Below, piece after piece: positions 26,872-34,720 of a stretch of DNA of 34,720 nucleotides (positions within the stretch are counted from its first letter, which is position 1; the number at the start of each line of letters is the position of its first letter). The DNA is from Methanobacteriota archaeon (GTDB lineage: Archaea; Thermoplasmatota; Thermoplasmata; UBA10834): the NCBI GenBank assembly GCA_020347565.1, contig CP070732.1, forward strand, positions 1,713,452 through 1,748,171. The letters run 5' to 3'. The notes beneath the pieces are model-generated. The model did no database searches and was not told where the DNA came from. It saw only the letters and a list, made by a program, of their open reading frames with translations. The position numbers were made by a program, and so were the translations under genes.

Positions 26872-28194
26872 ATGCCTCTACCTGTAGCTGGACGCACTGG
26901 AGACCGAGGCTGGCTTCCCAGACCTGTTGACCTATCGGAAGAGTTGGGCAAGTACATCGGAAAGCAGGTAAGCTACGCGACCCACGGCATACACAGGTAC
27001 CCTGCCAAGTTCATCCCGCAGATACCGAGGTTCTGTCTTGAGTCCTACTCCAAAGCTGGAGACGACGTCCTCGACCCGTTCATGGGGTCGGGGACGACGC
27101 TGCTCGAGTCGTACATCCTGGGTCGGAACAGCTACGGGGTCGACATACACCCGTTGGCGAGGCTCATCGCGAAGGTCAAGATAACCCCTATCGACCCCGA
27201 CCACCTGTCATCCCTCGCACAACAGCTGTTCTCGAGGATCAGGGCCGACGATGACGACAACAGCGAATGGATCCCCGATATACCGAATAGGGACCACTGG
27301 TTCAGGGAGGACGTTCTCAGGGACCTCGCGACGATAAAGAAGCACGTGTGGAGGATGCGCAGGGGGGACTACCAGGACTTCTTCAAGATATGTTTCTCGT
27401 CAATAATCCGCAAGATGTCCAACTCCGACGCCTCCTCACTGATACCAGAGGTCACGACGTTCAGGAAGAAGCTCGACGCCCAGGGCAGGACGTCGTTCGA
27501 TTCGATATCGCGGTTCGAGAACGCCGTCCGCAGCAAGCTGATAGACGCGGAGGAGCTGTGGCGCTTGTCGAAGGAGGTCGAGGAAGGGTACTGGAGCTAT
27601 CCTGAGACGAGGATAATCGGCAACGACGCCAGGGACATCGAGCTCGAAGATTCGGAGATCGACCTCGCCATAACGTCCCCGCCCTACGCGAGCGCCGTGC
27701 ATTATGTGAGCGTGCACAAACTCGAGATGTACTGGCTCGGGCTCTTGGACGACCTCGCGAAGCTGGACGGCAGCGTCGTAGGCACCTCGCGGGCGTACGT
27801 GAACGAGTACCGACCCTGGAGGCCAAGGACGGACATCCCCGAGCTGAAGCTCGTGCTCAGCGAGCTGCTTGAGAGCGACAAGAAGAGCGCGTACATCGTG
27901 TACAAGTACTTCGACGATATGAGGCGCAACTTCGCGGAGATGAACCGTGTGCTGACCCGCGCCGGCAGATACTGTATGGTCGCAGGCGAGAACACCTTCA
28001 GGAAGGTGCGAATACCGACGTACGCCATCCTCGCCCGCATAGCGCTGAAGACCGGCTTCGAGGTCAAAGGCATGTACGTGTACGACGTCATCAACAGGCA
28101 CCTGGACATACCGCGGTGGAACAACAGCAGGATCGAGAAGGACCACATCCTCGTGTTCCAGAGACGGCGCGCGCCCACATCGAGCCGTCTCTAG
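26872..28194 (+). CDS. Orphan DNA methyltransferase (N4/N6 type)
   Basis: This 440-residue S-adenosylmethionine-dependent DNA methylase has motif I DPFMGSGTTLLES (68-80, AdoMet binding), preceded by the HRYPAKFIPQIPRF signature. The catalytic motif IV TSPPY (268-272) follows about 195 residues later. SPPY favours N4-cytosine or N6-adenine methylation of DNA rather than a tRNA target (which usually has NPPY). The intervening 190 residues presumably form the target-recognition region. The motif order (AdoMet then catalytic) is that of the gamma-like arrangement. No restriction endonuclease gene is adjacent, so it may be an orphan regulator or epigenetic mark. AGGAGGGA at 26849-26856 lies upstream of the ATG. 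The gene ends with TAG. Confidence 0.85.
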   Translation: MPLPVAGRTGDRGWLPRPVDLSEELGKYIGKQVSYATHGIHRYPAKFIPQIPRFCLESYSKAGDDVLDPFMGSGTTLLESYILGRNSYGVDIHPLARLIAKVKITPIDPDHLSSLAQQLFSRIRADDDDNSEWIPDIPNRDHWFREDVLRDLATIKKHVWRMRRGDYQDFFKICFSSIIRKMSNSDASSLIPEVTTFRKKLDAQGRTSFDSISRFENAVRSKLIDAEELWRLSKEVEEGYWSYPETRIIGNDARDIELEDSEIDLAITSPPYASAVHYVSVHKLEMYWLGLLDDLAKLDGSVVGTSRAYVNEYRPWRPRTDIPELKLVLSELLESDKKSAYIVYKYFDDMRRNFAEMNRVLTRAGRYCMVAGENTFRKVRIPTYAILARIALKTGFEVKGMYVYDVINRHLDIPRWNNSRIEKDHILVFQRRRAPTSSRL

Positions 28195-28269
28195 CGTGCT
28201 CAGGAGATGGCAGTTACATTTAACTCGCGGCTGGCCGATTACGTCACTCATCGAAAGGATGGGATCAGC

Positions 28270-28806
28270 ATGAACGAAGAGTTGCCCCTGGAGCTGCGTC
28301 TCTCTCGCCTGACAGTGCAGAGCCTAAGAAACCTCTGCGACACGCATGACGTCGAGGGTTACTCCAACCTCGTCAAGGACCACCTCGTAGATCACATGCT
28401 GGAGAGCATCGACTCCGAGGTTCTGGAGGACTTCTGCGAGGCCCAGGAGGAGATATACTTCGTCGAGAACATGGCCAAGGCCATCAAGTGGTCGGCGAGC
28501 AAGAAGATAGTCCACCTCGAGCCGGACAGCGACGAGACGATCGTGAACGCGACCTTCTCTCTCCGTAGGTCCGACGGTTACGAGGTGTACAACATACGGT
28601 TCGTGAACCAGACGACTGACGACATCGCCACGTCGTGCGAGTGCCAGGAGGCGCGGGAGAAGCGGTACTTCTGCCCTCACCAGATGGCCGTGCTCGTGAG
28701 GTGTTTCGGAGAGGGCCTGTTCGATGTGGACGATTGGACCGGACCGATGACCAACGAGGCGGAGGACCTGATCGCCGCGAATGTGTTGCGGAAGAAGCGC
28801 AGGTGA
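28270..28806 (+). CDS. SAP-like / SWIM zinc-finger protein
   Basis: The 178-residue protein has an N-terminal helix-extended-loop-helix segment resembling a SAP DNA-binding motif (about 12-48: LTVQSLRNLC, GYSNLVKDHLVDHML). A C-terminal SWIM zinc finger follows with Cys123-x-Cys125, Cys135 and His137 (CECQ and FCPH). SWIM domains bind DNA or proteins and occur in helicases, nucleases and transposases; here no enzymatic domain accompanies it. The start chosen is the ATG at 28270; an ATG at 28207 in the same frame would add 21 residues. It follows the DNA methyltransferase by 75 nt on the same strand, and an interaction at DNA is plausible but unproven. Confidence 0.78.
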   Translation: MNEELPLELRLSRLTVQSLRNLCDTHDVEGYSNLVKDHLVDHMLESIDSEVLEDFCEAQEEIYFVENMAKAIKWSASKKIVHLEPDSDETIVNATFSLRRSDGYEVYNIRFVNQTTDDIATSCECQEAREKRYFCPHQMAVLVRCFGEGLFDVDDWTGPMTNEAEDLIAANVLRKKRR

Positions 28807-28833
28807 CGCTGGTCCAGCCACACACGCTCAAGA

Positions 28834-28842
28834 AGTTTTATC
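28834..28842 (+). promoter_or_regulatory. TATA box of valS
   Basis: AGTTTTATC is centred about 31 nt before the ATG at 28870. A GGGGGAT stretch just before that ATG could also aid initiation. Together they favour ATG 28870 over an in-frame TTG at 28858. Confidence 0.5.
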
Positions 28843-28869
28843 TACGGTTATCTGTTCTTGGGGGATGCC

Positions 28870-31491
28870 ATGCCTCAGTATGATTGGAGGGAGAGCGAGC
28901 CCAAGTGGCAGGCGAAGTGGAAGGAATGGGAGATCTACCGCTTCGACCCCGAGTCGGATGACGAAGTGTTCAGCATCGACAACCCCCCAAGGTACGCGTC
29001 CGGCGCTCTTCACCTCGGGCACGCCTACGGCTACACCGTCATAGACTTCGCCGCCAGGTACAAGCGGCTCAAGGGGTACAACGTGTTCTTCCCCCTATGT
29101 TTCGATGTGAACGGCACTCCCGTCGAAGTGCGAGTCGAGAAGGTCATGGGCATCAAGGCGTCGGACGTGCCTCGCCAGGAGTTCATCAGTATGTGCGAGG
29201 AATTCGCCGAGAAGGACATAGGCGAGATGACGAGGCAGTTCGAGATGCTGGGGGAGAGCATGGACCCGAGCATCTACTATCAGACGGATGCAGAGTACTA
29301 CAGGAAGCTGACGCAGATATCCTTCATAAGGATGTTCAAGAAGGACCTCGTATACAAGGGCCACTTCCCGGTCAACTGGTGCACCCGCTGCGGCACGGCC
29401 CTGGCCGCAGCTGAGGTGAACTACGACCACAGGAGCACGGCGCTGAACTACATCAAGTTCAGGGACGTCGACACGGGCGAGGAGGTGCCCGTCGCGACCA
29501 CGCGGCCCGAGCTGCTGTGCACATGCCTGCTGGTCGCCGTTCACCCGGACGACGAGTCGAAGGCGTGGATGGTTGGACGCGAGCTCGCGACGCCGGTGTT
29601 CGACAAGAGGGTCAAGGTCGTCGCGGACCCGAAGGTCGACCCCGAGTTCGGAACCGGCACGGTCATGATATGCTCAATCGGGGACAAGGACGACCTCGAT
29701 TGGATCATGAAGTACGGCCTCTCTCTCGAGAAGGGGATCGACGAGGCTGGCAGGATGACGGAGCTCGCGGGAGAGTACGGGGGCATGACGGTCGTGGATG
29801 CTAGGAGAAGCATCATCGACGACATGAAGGTCGCTGGCCTGCTCACCAGACAGGAGGACACGGACCAGAACGTCGGCGTGTGCTGGAGGTGCCACACGCC
29901 GATCGAGTTCCTGAAGGCGCCTCAGTGGTTCGTCAAGACGCTCGAGTTCAAGGACCTCGTCCTCAAGATGGTCGACGAGATCGATTGGCACCCGGAATTC
30001 ATGAAGGTGAGGATCAACGATTGGATCAACTCGCTGGCTTGGGACTGGGTCGTCTCCCGTCAGAGGTACTTCGCCACAGCGATACCGCTGTGGGAGTGCG
30101 AGGACTGTGGGCACGTCCTCATGGCTGAGGAGGACGAATGCTATGTGGACCCGACCTCGACCCCCCCGAGGGTGGAGAAGTGCGAGGCCTGCGGTGGCAG
30201 GTACGTCGGCTCCACCGAAGTGTTCGATACCTGGATGGACTCGAGCATATCGCCGTTGTACAACACGTTCTGGGAGCGCGACGCCGCGCTGTTCGACCGG
30301 CTGTACCCGATGACCCTCAGGCCGCAGAGCCACGACATCATCCGGACGTGGGCGTTCTACACGATCCTCAGGGAGATGCAGCTGACCAACGAGAGGCCCT
30401 GGCACGAGATAATGATACACGGCTTCGTCATGGCGCCGAACGGAAGGCCGATGCATGCGTCCTCGGGCAACGTCATCGACCCGATGCCTTTGATCGAGAA
30501 GTACGGTGGCGACGCTATGAGGTACTATGCCTCGACGTGCTCGCTCGGCATGGACCACGCCTTCAAGGAGCAGGAGCTCGTGCGGGGAAACCGCCTCGCC
30601 GTGAAGGTCTGGAACGTGATGAAGCTCATAGGCGCCGCGTGCAAGACGAGGCCGGACAGGCCGGAGAGCATGCACCCGGTGGACAGGTGGATACTCAGCA
30701 GGTTCGGCGCGCTCGTGCGGGAGGTCGAGGAGAGCAACGACGAGTACGAGTTCGACAGATCGATGGCCGCGATACAGGACTTTCTGTGGCACGAGGTTGC
30801 CGACCACTACATCGAGCTGGTCAAGCCCCGGATATACTCCGACGACGACGAGGGCGCGAAGTACACGCTGTACACCGTCGGTCTCGGTCTTCTCAAGATG
30901 ATCTCTGTGTTTCTGCCGCACGTCTCCGAGGACGCCTATCAGATGAACTTCAAGGGGAGCGAGGAACCCGTTAGCATACACATCTCGGCTTGGCCCGACG
31001 CCCCGCTGAGGGATAAGGAGTCGGAGCGGCGCGGCGAGAACGTGAAGAGCGTCGTCGCGGCGATCCGTTCGTGGAAGTCCGCCAAGGGCCTGTCGCTGAA
31101 CAGTGAGATTCCCAGGCTGGAGATAGTCGGCGCGACAGCGGACGACCTGATGGCCGGCTCGGAGGAGGACGTGAGGGCGGCCGTCAAGGCGGCGGAGCTC
31201 GAGGTCAAGGCGAGCGTGAGCCTCGAGGAGAAGGTCGTCCGCGTCAGGCCGGTCCATAACCAGCTTGGACCCGAGTTCAAGAAGGACGCGAAGGAGATCG
31301 CCGAGCTGCTGGCATCGTTGGACCCTCAGGCTCTCGAAGTGGAGGGCGGCGTGATAGCCCTCGATCTATCCGACGGGCGAACGGTGGAGCTCGGAGAGGA
31401 ATTCTACGCACTCGAGAAGAGGCTGGCATCCGAGAGAGGCGACCTCGAGCAGGTAGCCGTCGGGACTCTCTCTGTTCTGGTCTACATGTGA
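28870..31491 (+). CDS. valS: Valyl-tRNA synthetase, archaeal type, with degenerate KMSKS loop
   Basis: This 873-residue class I synthetase charges tRNA-Val. The HIGH motif is HLGH at 48-51. The editing (CP1) domain carries VATTRPELL and the archaeal ValRS block DPEFGTGTVMICSIGDKDDLDW. Zinc knuckles include CTRCG, CWRCH and CEDCG/CEACGG. The catalytic core continues with WTRQ-like SRQRYF and FDTWMDSS. At the KMSKS place the sequence is PMHAS (527-531) followed by SGN, so both lysines of the loop, including the one that normally stabilises the aminoacyl-adenylate transition state, are replaced. The anticodon-binding and C-terminal domains look complete, and the length is normal, so this is not an obviously decayed gene. 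It converges with the zinc-ribbon membrane gene, 32 nt between stops. Confidence 0.93.
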   Translation: MPQYDWRESEPKWQAKWKEWEIYRFDPESDDEVFSIDNPPRYASGALHLGHAYGYTVIDFAARYKRLKGYNVFFPLCFDVNGTPVEVRVEKVMGIKASDVPRQEFISMCEEFAEKDIGEMTRQFEMLGESMDPSIYYQTDAEYYRKLTQISFIRMFKKDLVYKGHFPVNWCTRCGTALAAAEVNYDHRSTALNYIKFRDVDTGEEVPVATTRPELLCTCLLVAVHPDDESKAWMVGRELATPVFDKRVKVVADPKVDPEFGTGTVMICSIGDKDDLDWIMKYGLSLEKGIDEAGRMTELAGEYGGMTVVDARRSIIDDMKVAGLLTRQEDTDQNVGVCWRCHTPIEFLKAPQWFVKTLEFKDLVLKMVDEIDWHPEFMKVRINDWINSLAWDWVVSRQRYFATAIPLWECEDCGHVLMAEEDECYVDPTSTPPRVEKCEACGGRYVGSTEVFDTWMDSSISPLYNTFWERDAALFDRLYPMTLRPQSHDIIRTWAFYTILREMQLTNERPWHEIMIHGFVMAPNGRPMHASSGNVIDPMPLIEKYGGDAMRYYASTCSLGMDHAFKEQELVRGNRLAVKVWNVMKLIGAACKTRPDRPESMHPVDRWILSRFGALVREVEESNDEYEFDRSMAAIQDFLWHEVADHYIELVKPRIYSDDDEGAKYTLYTVGLGLLKMISVFLPHVSEDAYQMNFKGSEEPVSIHISAWPDAPLRDKESERRGENVKSVVAAIRSWKSAKGLSLNSEIPRLEIVGATADDLMAGSEEDVRAAVKAAELEVKASVSLEEKVVRVRPVHNQLGPEFKKDAKEIAELLASLDPQALEVEGGVIALDLSDGRTVELGEEFYALEKRLASERGDLEQVAVGTLSVLVYM

Positions 31492-31523
31492 CCGAGACGC
31501 CCACCGCATCTGTTGAGCACTTG

Positions 31524-32825
31524 TCAATCTCGGAACTCGTCGGCGGATCTGATGATGAGTATCAGAGCTATGATGCCGAGGATCGTGGACACGAATCCTC
31601 CGAAGCTCAGTATCGCGATGACTGCGCTTGCCCGCACGTAGCCGTACTTCTTACGCTTCGCACAGAGGAATCCTCCGATGATTGTGAGCGCTCCGAACAG
31701 GAACTCGACCGCGTAGCAGCACCCCAGAACCGTCAAATGGTGGCCGATCTCATCCGCAATCCATTCATCTAAGAAGAGCAAGATGAGCGCGGTGAGAATC
31801 GCCGCGCCACCAGCGACGAACAGAAGCACAGAGGCGACGTCAGGCCTATAAGACAGACCCTCGTCCAGCTCCCTCTCGTCAGCCGCTCGTTCGTTCACAT
31901 AGGCCATTTCGTCCGAATGCGACAAAGCCGTGAGCGAAGCGTTCAGCAGCTTCGGGTCTATCTCGACGTTCTCCACGGCGATGTCAGCTCCTCGCGTCAG
32001 AGCGAGCGCCTGGAGCGTTGCACCAATAGGTCTAGCATCTCCGAGGACGACGTATCTGAAGGACTCTGGGGAGACGGCGCTGATCTTCTCAGTCATGGTG
32101 ACCTTGAGCATCCTCCCCTTAAGGGTTATCCGGCTTATCTTCTCGAACGGCAGGCGGAGCATCGTAGGCGCAGAGGGGACCCCGGCGCATATCCCGTCCC
32201 GCACGATGATCACTCTGGAGAATGCGACTATAATCAGGATTGCCGTGATCAGGATTGCAGCGCCCACGGCGACGTATAGGAAGGTGGTGTCCTCCAGGAG
32301 TACAAGAGCGACTATAATCGCCGGGGGCAATGCGGGCAGTGCGACCAAGGGTCCCCTCTGGGCTCCTCTGGAGGTCGCAATCGGCTTGCCCAGCTCCCCT
32401 CGATAACAGAGATATTGAGCCATGCGAGCTTGATGCCTCCCCTCGAATCGAATCGCCAAGAGTGTTGTGATAGACAAGAGCAATAGCAGTAGCTCCCCGA
32501 CAGGGATGTCATCGCCCGACGCCAACGCGATGGCTAGATATGTCAAGCTTATGATCAACGTCGCCGTCGCCCCAGCTGCCACCAATCTGTAGGTCTTCTT
32601 CGGCTGAGGCCGCCTTCGGCGATTCACTCTCGAGGGGCCTGAATCGGGCTCCATCCGAGCCCTCGTCGACGCGGTGCGAACCTCCCTTCTGTGGGTCTCT
32701 GAGATTGACGGCACACTGCCTGACAACGGAGCGCCGCAATTGCCGCATAACGTCATGCTGGATATGCTCTCTGCCCCGCAGCTCCTGCACTTCAAGTCCG
32801 ACCCACGGCCCCGGTACCGCATCAT
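31524..32825 (-). CDS. Zinc-ribbon polytopic membrane protein with PH-like segment, function unknown
   Basis: The 433-residue protein has no named family I can recognise. A cytoplasmic N-terminal zinc ribbon (Cys13, Cys16, Cys27, Cys30; CRSC and CGNC) is followed by an Arg/Lys-rich linker. Membrane helices come in two groups: about 81-103, 110-126, 163-178 and 183-203, then about 330-352, 366-387 and 399-427. Between them lies a soluble beta-rich region (about 205-275: VIIVRDGICAG, ISRITLKGRMLKVTM, FRYVV) resembling a bacterial PH-like domain. This layout is common in archaeal membrane proteins linked to envelope or signalling roles. A double ATG at 32825/32822 begins the frame. It is divergent from the MIP18-like gene. 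Confidence 0.75.
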   Translation of the reverse strand: MMRYRGRGSDLKCRSCGAESISSMTLCGNCGAPLSGSVPSISETHRREVRTASTRARMEPDSGPSRVNRRRRPQPKKTYRLVAAGATATLIISLTYLAIALASGDDIPVGELLLLLLSITTLLAIRFEGRHQARMAQYLCYRGELGKPIATSRGAQRGPLVALPALPPAIIVALVLLEDTTFLYVAVGAAILITAILIIVAFSRVIIVRDGICAGVPSAPTMLRLPFEKISRITLKGRMLKVTMTEKISAVSPESFRYVVLGDARPIGATLQALALTRGADIAVENVEIDPKLLNASLTALSHSDEMAYVNERAADERELDEGLSYRPDVASVLLFVAGGAAILTALILLFLDEWIADEIGHHLTVLGCCYAVEFLFGALTIIGGFLCAKRKKYGYVRASAVIAILSFGGFVSTILGIIALILIIRSADEFRD

Positions 32826-32926
32826 GTGGCATAAGCCTTCTGCAGGGGTTCCTTCTGGTGTGCATGCTCACCACCGCCGACCTCATGGTCGATGAGGCCA
32901 TTCCATCCAAAGGCGGTTGAGCATCC

Positions 32927-32934
32927 TTTTAATA
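32927..32934 (+). promoter_or_regulatory. TATA box of the MIP18-like gene
   Basis: TTTTAATA is centred about 28 nt before the ATG at 32959, indicating a leaderless transcript and supporting that ATG over earlier in-frame starts that lie inside the promoter. Confidence 0.5.
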
Positions 32935-32958
32935 CCGATAGCGTTATGCTTTGCCTAT

Positions 32959-33249
32959 ATGGACAAGACGGAGCCCGTGATCGCCGCTCTGAAGACAGTC
33001 GTAGACCCACACACAGGAATGAACGTCTACGATATGGGACTGATCTCCGACATCGAGGTCAGCGGCGATTCAGTATCATTGACCTTCATGCCCACGAGCC
33101 CGTTCTGTCCGGTGGGGTTCGAGCTCGCCATGTCGATCCGCGAGGCGGCGCTGTTGGTGGACGGCATAGAGAGATGCGAGGTCAAGGTCGTCGGCCACGT
33201 CAGGGCTGACGAGATAGTCCGCGAGGTCAACGCCTGCCGCGATCCCTGA
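32959..33249 (+). CDS. MIP18/PaaD-like (DUF59) iron-sulfur assembly protein
   Basis: This 96-residue DUF59 protein has the family features VVDPHTGMNVYDMGLI near the N-terminus, a TFMPTSPFCPVGF segment with the conserved Cys50, and a strand-rich C-terminus. DUF59 proteins such as SufT, PaaD and eukaryotic MIP18/CIA2 help mature or deliver Fe-S clusters. There is no suf gene beside it, so it probably works with factors elsewhere. A TATA box about 28 nt upstream of the ATG marks an independent promoter. Its last 23 nt overlap the 3' end of the convergent DEAD-box helicase gene. Confidence 0.88.
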   Translation: MDKTEPVIAALKTVVDPHTGMNVYDMGLISDIEVSGDSVSLTFMPTSPFCPVGFELAMSIREAALLVDGIERCEVKVVGHVRADEIVREVNACRDP

Positions 33250-34648
33250 TTATCTTCAAGTCTACCTTCTTGCCGCCGAGTCTGAGCCTCGGCATGTCCT
33301 TCATCGCCCTGAACGCTACGCTCTTGTGGACCTCAATCATGGTCGTCCTGTCTTCTATCTCGATCGTGCCGACGAGGTTCTCACGTATGCCCGACTTCCT
33401 CTCCATGAACCTTAGCAGGCTGGTCATGTCGATGCCATCGCTCCTGCCGAGGTTCAACTCGAATGCGACCATACCGAAGAGGTCGGCGAACTCGTCCAGG
33501 TCAAGCCGTCTCTTGACCGTGTCCCTTCCCTTCGAATCGGGGACATCGTCCTCCTCGATGTGAGTCCTGCCGAAGTCCTCGATCGCCTTGACGAGATGCT
33601 GTTCTTCCTTGGCCACGAAGGTTATCGCCCTGCCATCCTTGCCCGCGCGGGCCGTCCGCCCGATCCTGTGTATGTAGTCTTCGGGGTTTTCAGGTATGTC
33701 GTAGTTGATGACGTGGGACACATCCTCGATGTCGAGTCCCCTGGCGGCCACGTCCGTCGCGATCAGTATCTTCGCTTTGCCCGCGCGGAACCTAGCCATG
33801 ACCTTGTCCCTCTGAGCCTGGGTGAGGTCGCCGTGTAAGCCCTCGGCGGCGTAGCCGTATCCCTTGAGCTTCCCGGTCAGGATATCCACCATCCGCTTCG
33901 TCGAGCAGAAGATCATCGCCCTCGTGGGCTTCTCGTCGTCGAGTATCCTGCACAGTGCCCACATCTTGTTCTTCCGCCCGACGTTTATGTACACCTGCTC
34001 GGTCTGCGGGACGGTCAGCGTGTCCTGGCTGACTATCACCTCTCGTGGATTCTTCATGTATCGCTTGGCGAGGTCCCTTATCTGCTCGGGGAGCGTGGCC
34101 GAGAAGAGCATCGTCTGCCTCTTCTTAGGCACTCGTCTGAGGATCCATTCGATGTCGTCGATGAATCCCATGTCGAGCATCCTGTCCGCCTCGTCCAGGA
34201 CGACGAACCTCACCCTGTCGAAGTTCAGCTCGCCCCTCCTCATGAGGTCCATGAGGCGTCCAGGCGTGCCAACGACGCACTCGACGCCCTTCCTGAGCTT
34301 GCCCACCTGCACGTTGATGGACTGCCCTCCGTATATCGCCACGGCCCTGTGGCCAGTGAACTTGGAGAGGTCGCCGAAGTCCTCGGCCACCTGAACTGCA
34401 AGCTCGCGCGTGGGCACGAGGACGAGGCATTGGATGCCTCCCTTCTTCTCGAGCTTCCCGATTATGGGGATGGCGAAAGCGCCCGTCTTGCCGGTACCAG
34501 TCTGCGCCTGCGCCATCAGGTCGATGCCCTCCGCTGCCAGGGGGATCGCCCGCTCCTGTATCGGTGTGGGGTCCTCCCACTCCAGCTCGGAGACCGCCTT
34601 CAGAATCTGCTGGTCCTTGACCAGGTTGATGAACTGCATCTGTCTCAT
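33227..34648 (-). CDS. DEAD-box ATP-dependent RNA helicase with DbpA-like C-terminal domain
   Basis: This 473-residue RNA helicase unwinds short duplexes with ATP. The Q-motif region (WEDPTPIQERAIP, Gln31), Walker A AQTGTGKT (48-55), PTREL (79-83), GTPGR (127-131), DEAD (152-155), SAT (183-185) and HRIGRTARAG of motif VI are all present. The C-terminal 75 residues (about 395-465; FELNLGRSDGIDMTSLLRFM, then VGTIEI and LGGKKVDLKII) resemble the RNA-binding RRM-like domain of DbpA and CsdA, which in bacteria tethers the helicase to rRNA or structured RNA. Ribosome assembly or cold-adaptation RNA remodelling is therefore likely. A TATA-like TTAAAATACT (34691-34700, minus strand) precedes the ATG by about 45 nt. 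Confidence 0.95.
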   Translation of the reverse strand: MRQMQFINLVKDQQILKAVSELEWEDPTPIQERAIPLAAEGIDLMAQAQTGTGKTGAFAIPIIGKLEKKGGIQCLVLVPTRELAVQVAEDFGDLSKFTGHRAVAIYGGQSINVQVGKLRKGVECVVGTPGRLMDLMRRGELNFDRVRFVVLDEADRMLDMGFIDDIEWILRRVPKKRQTMLFSATLPEQIRDLAKRYMKNPREVIVSQDTLTVPQTEQVYINVGRKNKMWALCRILDDEKPTRAMIFCSTKRMVDILTGKLKGYGYAAEGLHGDLTQAQRDKVMARFRAGKAKILIATDVAARGLDIEDVSHVINYDIPENPEDYIHRIGRTARAGKDGRAITFVAKEEQHLVKAIEDFGRTHIEEDDVPDSKGRDTVKRRLDLDEFADLFGMVAFELNLGRSDGIDMTSLLRFMERKSGIRENLVGTIEIEDRTTMIEVHKSVAFRAMKDMPRLRLGGKKVDLKIIRDRGRR

Positions 34649-34690
34649 TCTTCCCGCTTCGCCGCTGTACGCGACGAGTTAGCCTATTGT

Positions 34691-34700
34691 AGTATTTTAA
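34691..34700 (-). promoter_or_regulatory. TATA-like box of the DEAD-box helicase gene
   Basis: Read on the minus strand, TTAAAATACT lies about 45 nt before the ATG at 34648, implying a leader of roughly 15-20 nt. Confidence 0.4.
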
Positions 34701-34720
34701 TCCACGTGATGCCATCCTGG

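Noticed and set aside
29674..31257. 527-codon minus-strand frame opposite valS
   Set aside because: Long antisense frames are expected opposite GC-rich genes. Composition is Leu/Arg/His/Val-rich with no domain, and the ValRS frame is certain.

Overview
The window looks like the chromosome of a high-GC archaeon. The evidence is an archaeal/eukaryotic-type GlyRS, an archaeal-type ValRS, a ThiD-ThiN fusion, an RNA 2',3'-cyclic phosphodiesterase, and many AT-rich TATA-like boxes 27-38 nt before start codons, which implies leaderless or short-leader transcripts. GTG and TTG starts are also used. The gene content would fit a Thermoplasmata/Euryarchaeota lineage, but that placement is an inference and no rRNA or tRNA gene is visible to test it. 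Almost everything looks like vertically inherited core or housekeeping sequence. The clearest mobile trace is a tyrosine recombinase cut by the left edge.

Left third (1-10.7 kb): the recombinase; a 360-nt gene-poor gap; a class-A beta-lactamase-fold protein that has lost its nucleophilic serine; a winged-helix/nucleotidyltransferase regulator divergent from a PolX-LigA operon (family X polymerase with PHP domain, overlapping by ATGA a bacterial-type NAD+ DNA ligase); a zinc-ribbon protein; a RIO/ABC1-like kinase; and a long coiled-coil protein on the minus strand whose frame is broken by a single in-frame TAG.

Middle (10.9-22.6 kb): a Cu(I) P-type ATPase (CopA), a MoaD/SAMP-like ubiquitin-fold protein, a membrane-anchored FKBP isomerase, then a minus-strand ThiDN - glycosyltransferase - PAP2/Aur1-like cluster. 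Next come a small conserved-looking protein followed by a LUD/Fe-S/CCG oxidoreductase, and on the minus strand ThpR, a PrsW-type membrane protease and a short 2[4Fe-4S] ferredoxin.

Right third (22.7-34.7 kb): a tight plus-strand run of amidohydrolase, UspA, four-CBS protein, GlyRS, DNA methyltransferase and a SAP/SWIM protein, followed by ValRS (with a degenerate KMSKS loop). The window ends with a zinc-ribbon membrane protein, a MIP18/DUF59 Fe-S assembly protein and a DEAD-box helicase with a DbpA-like tail.

The most notable observations are the amber-interrupted coiled-coil gene (readthrough, pyrrolysine or a fresh mutation), the archaeal PolX-LigA repair operon behind a palindromic promoter, the serine-less beta-lactamase fold, the KMSKS-less ValRS, and the methyltransferase/SWIM pair. 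No CRISPR array, insertion sequence, rRNA or tRNA was recognised.
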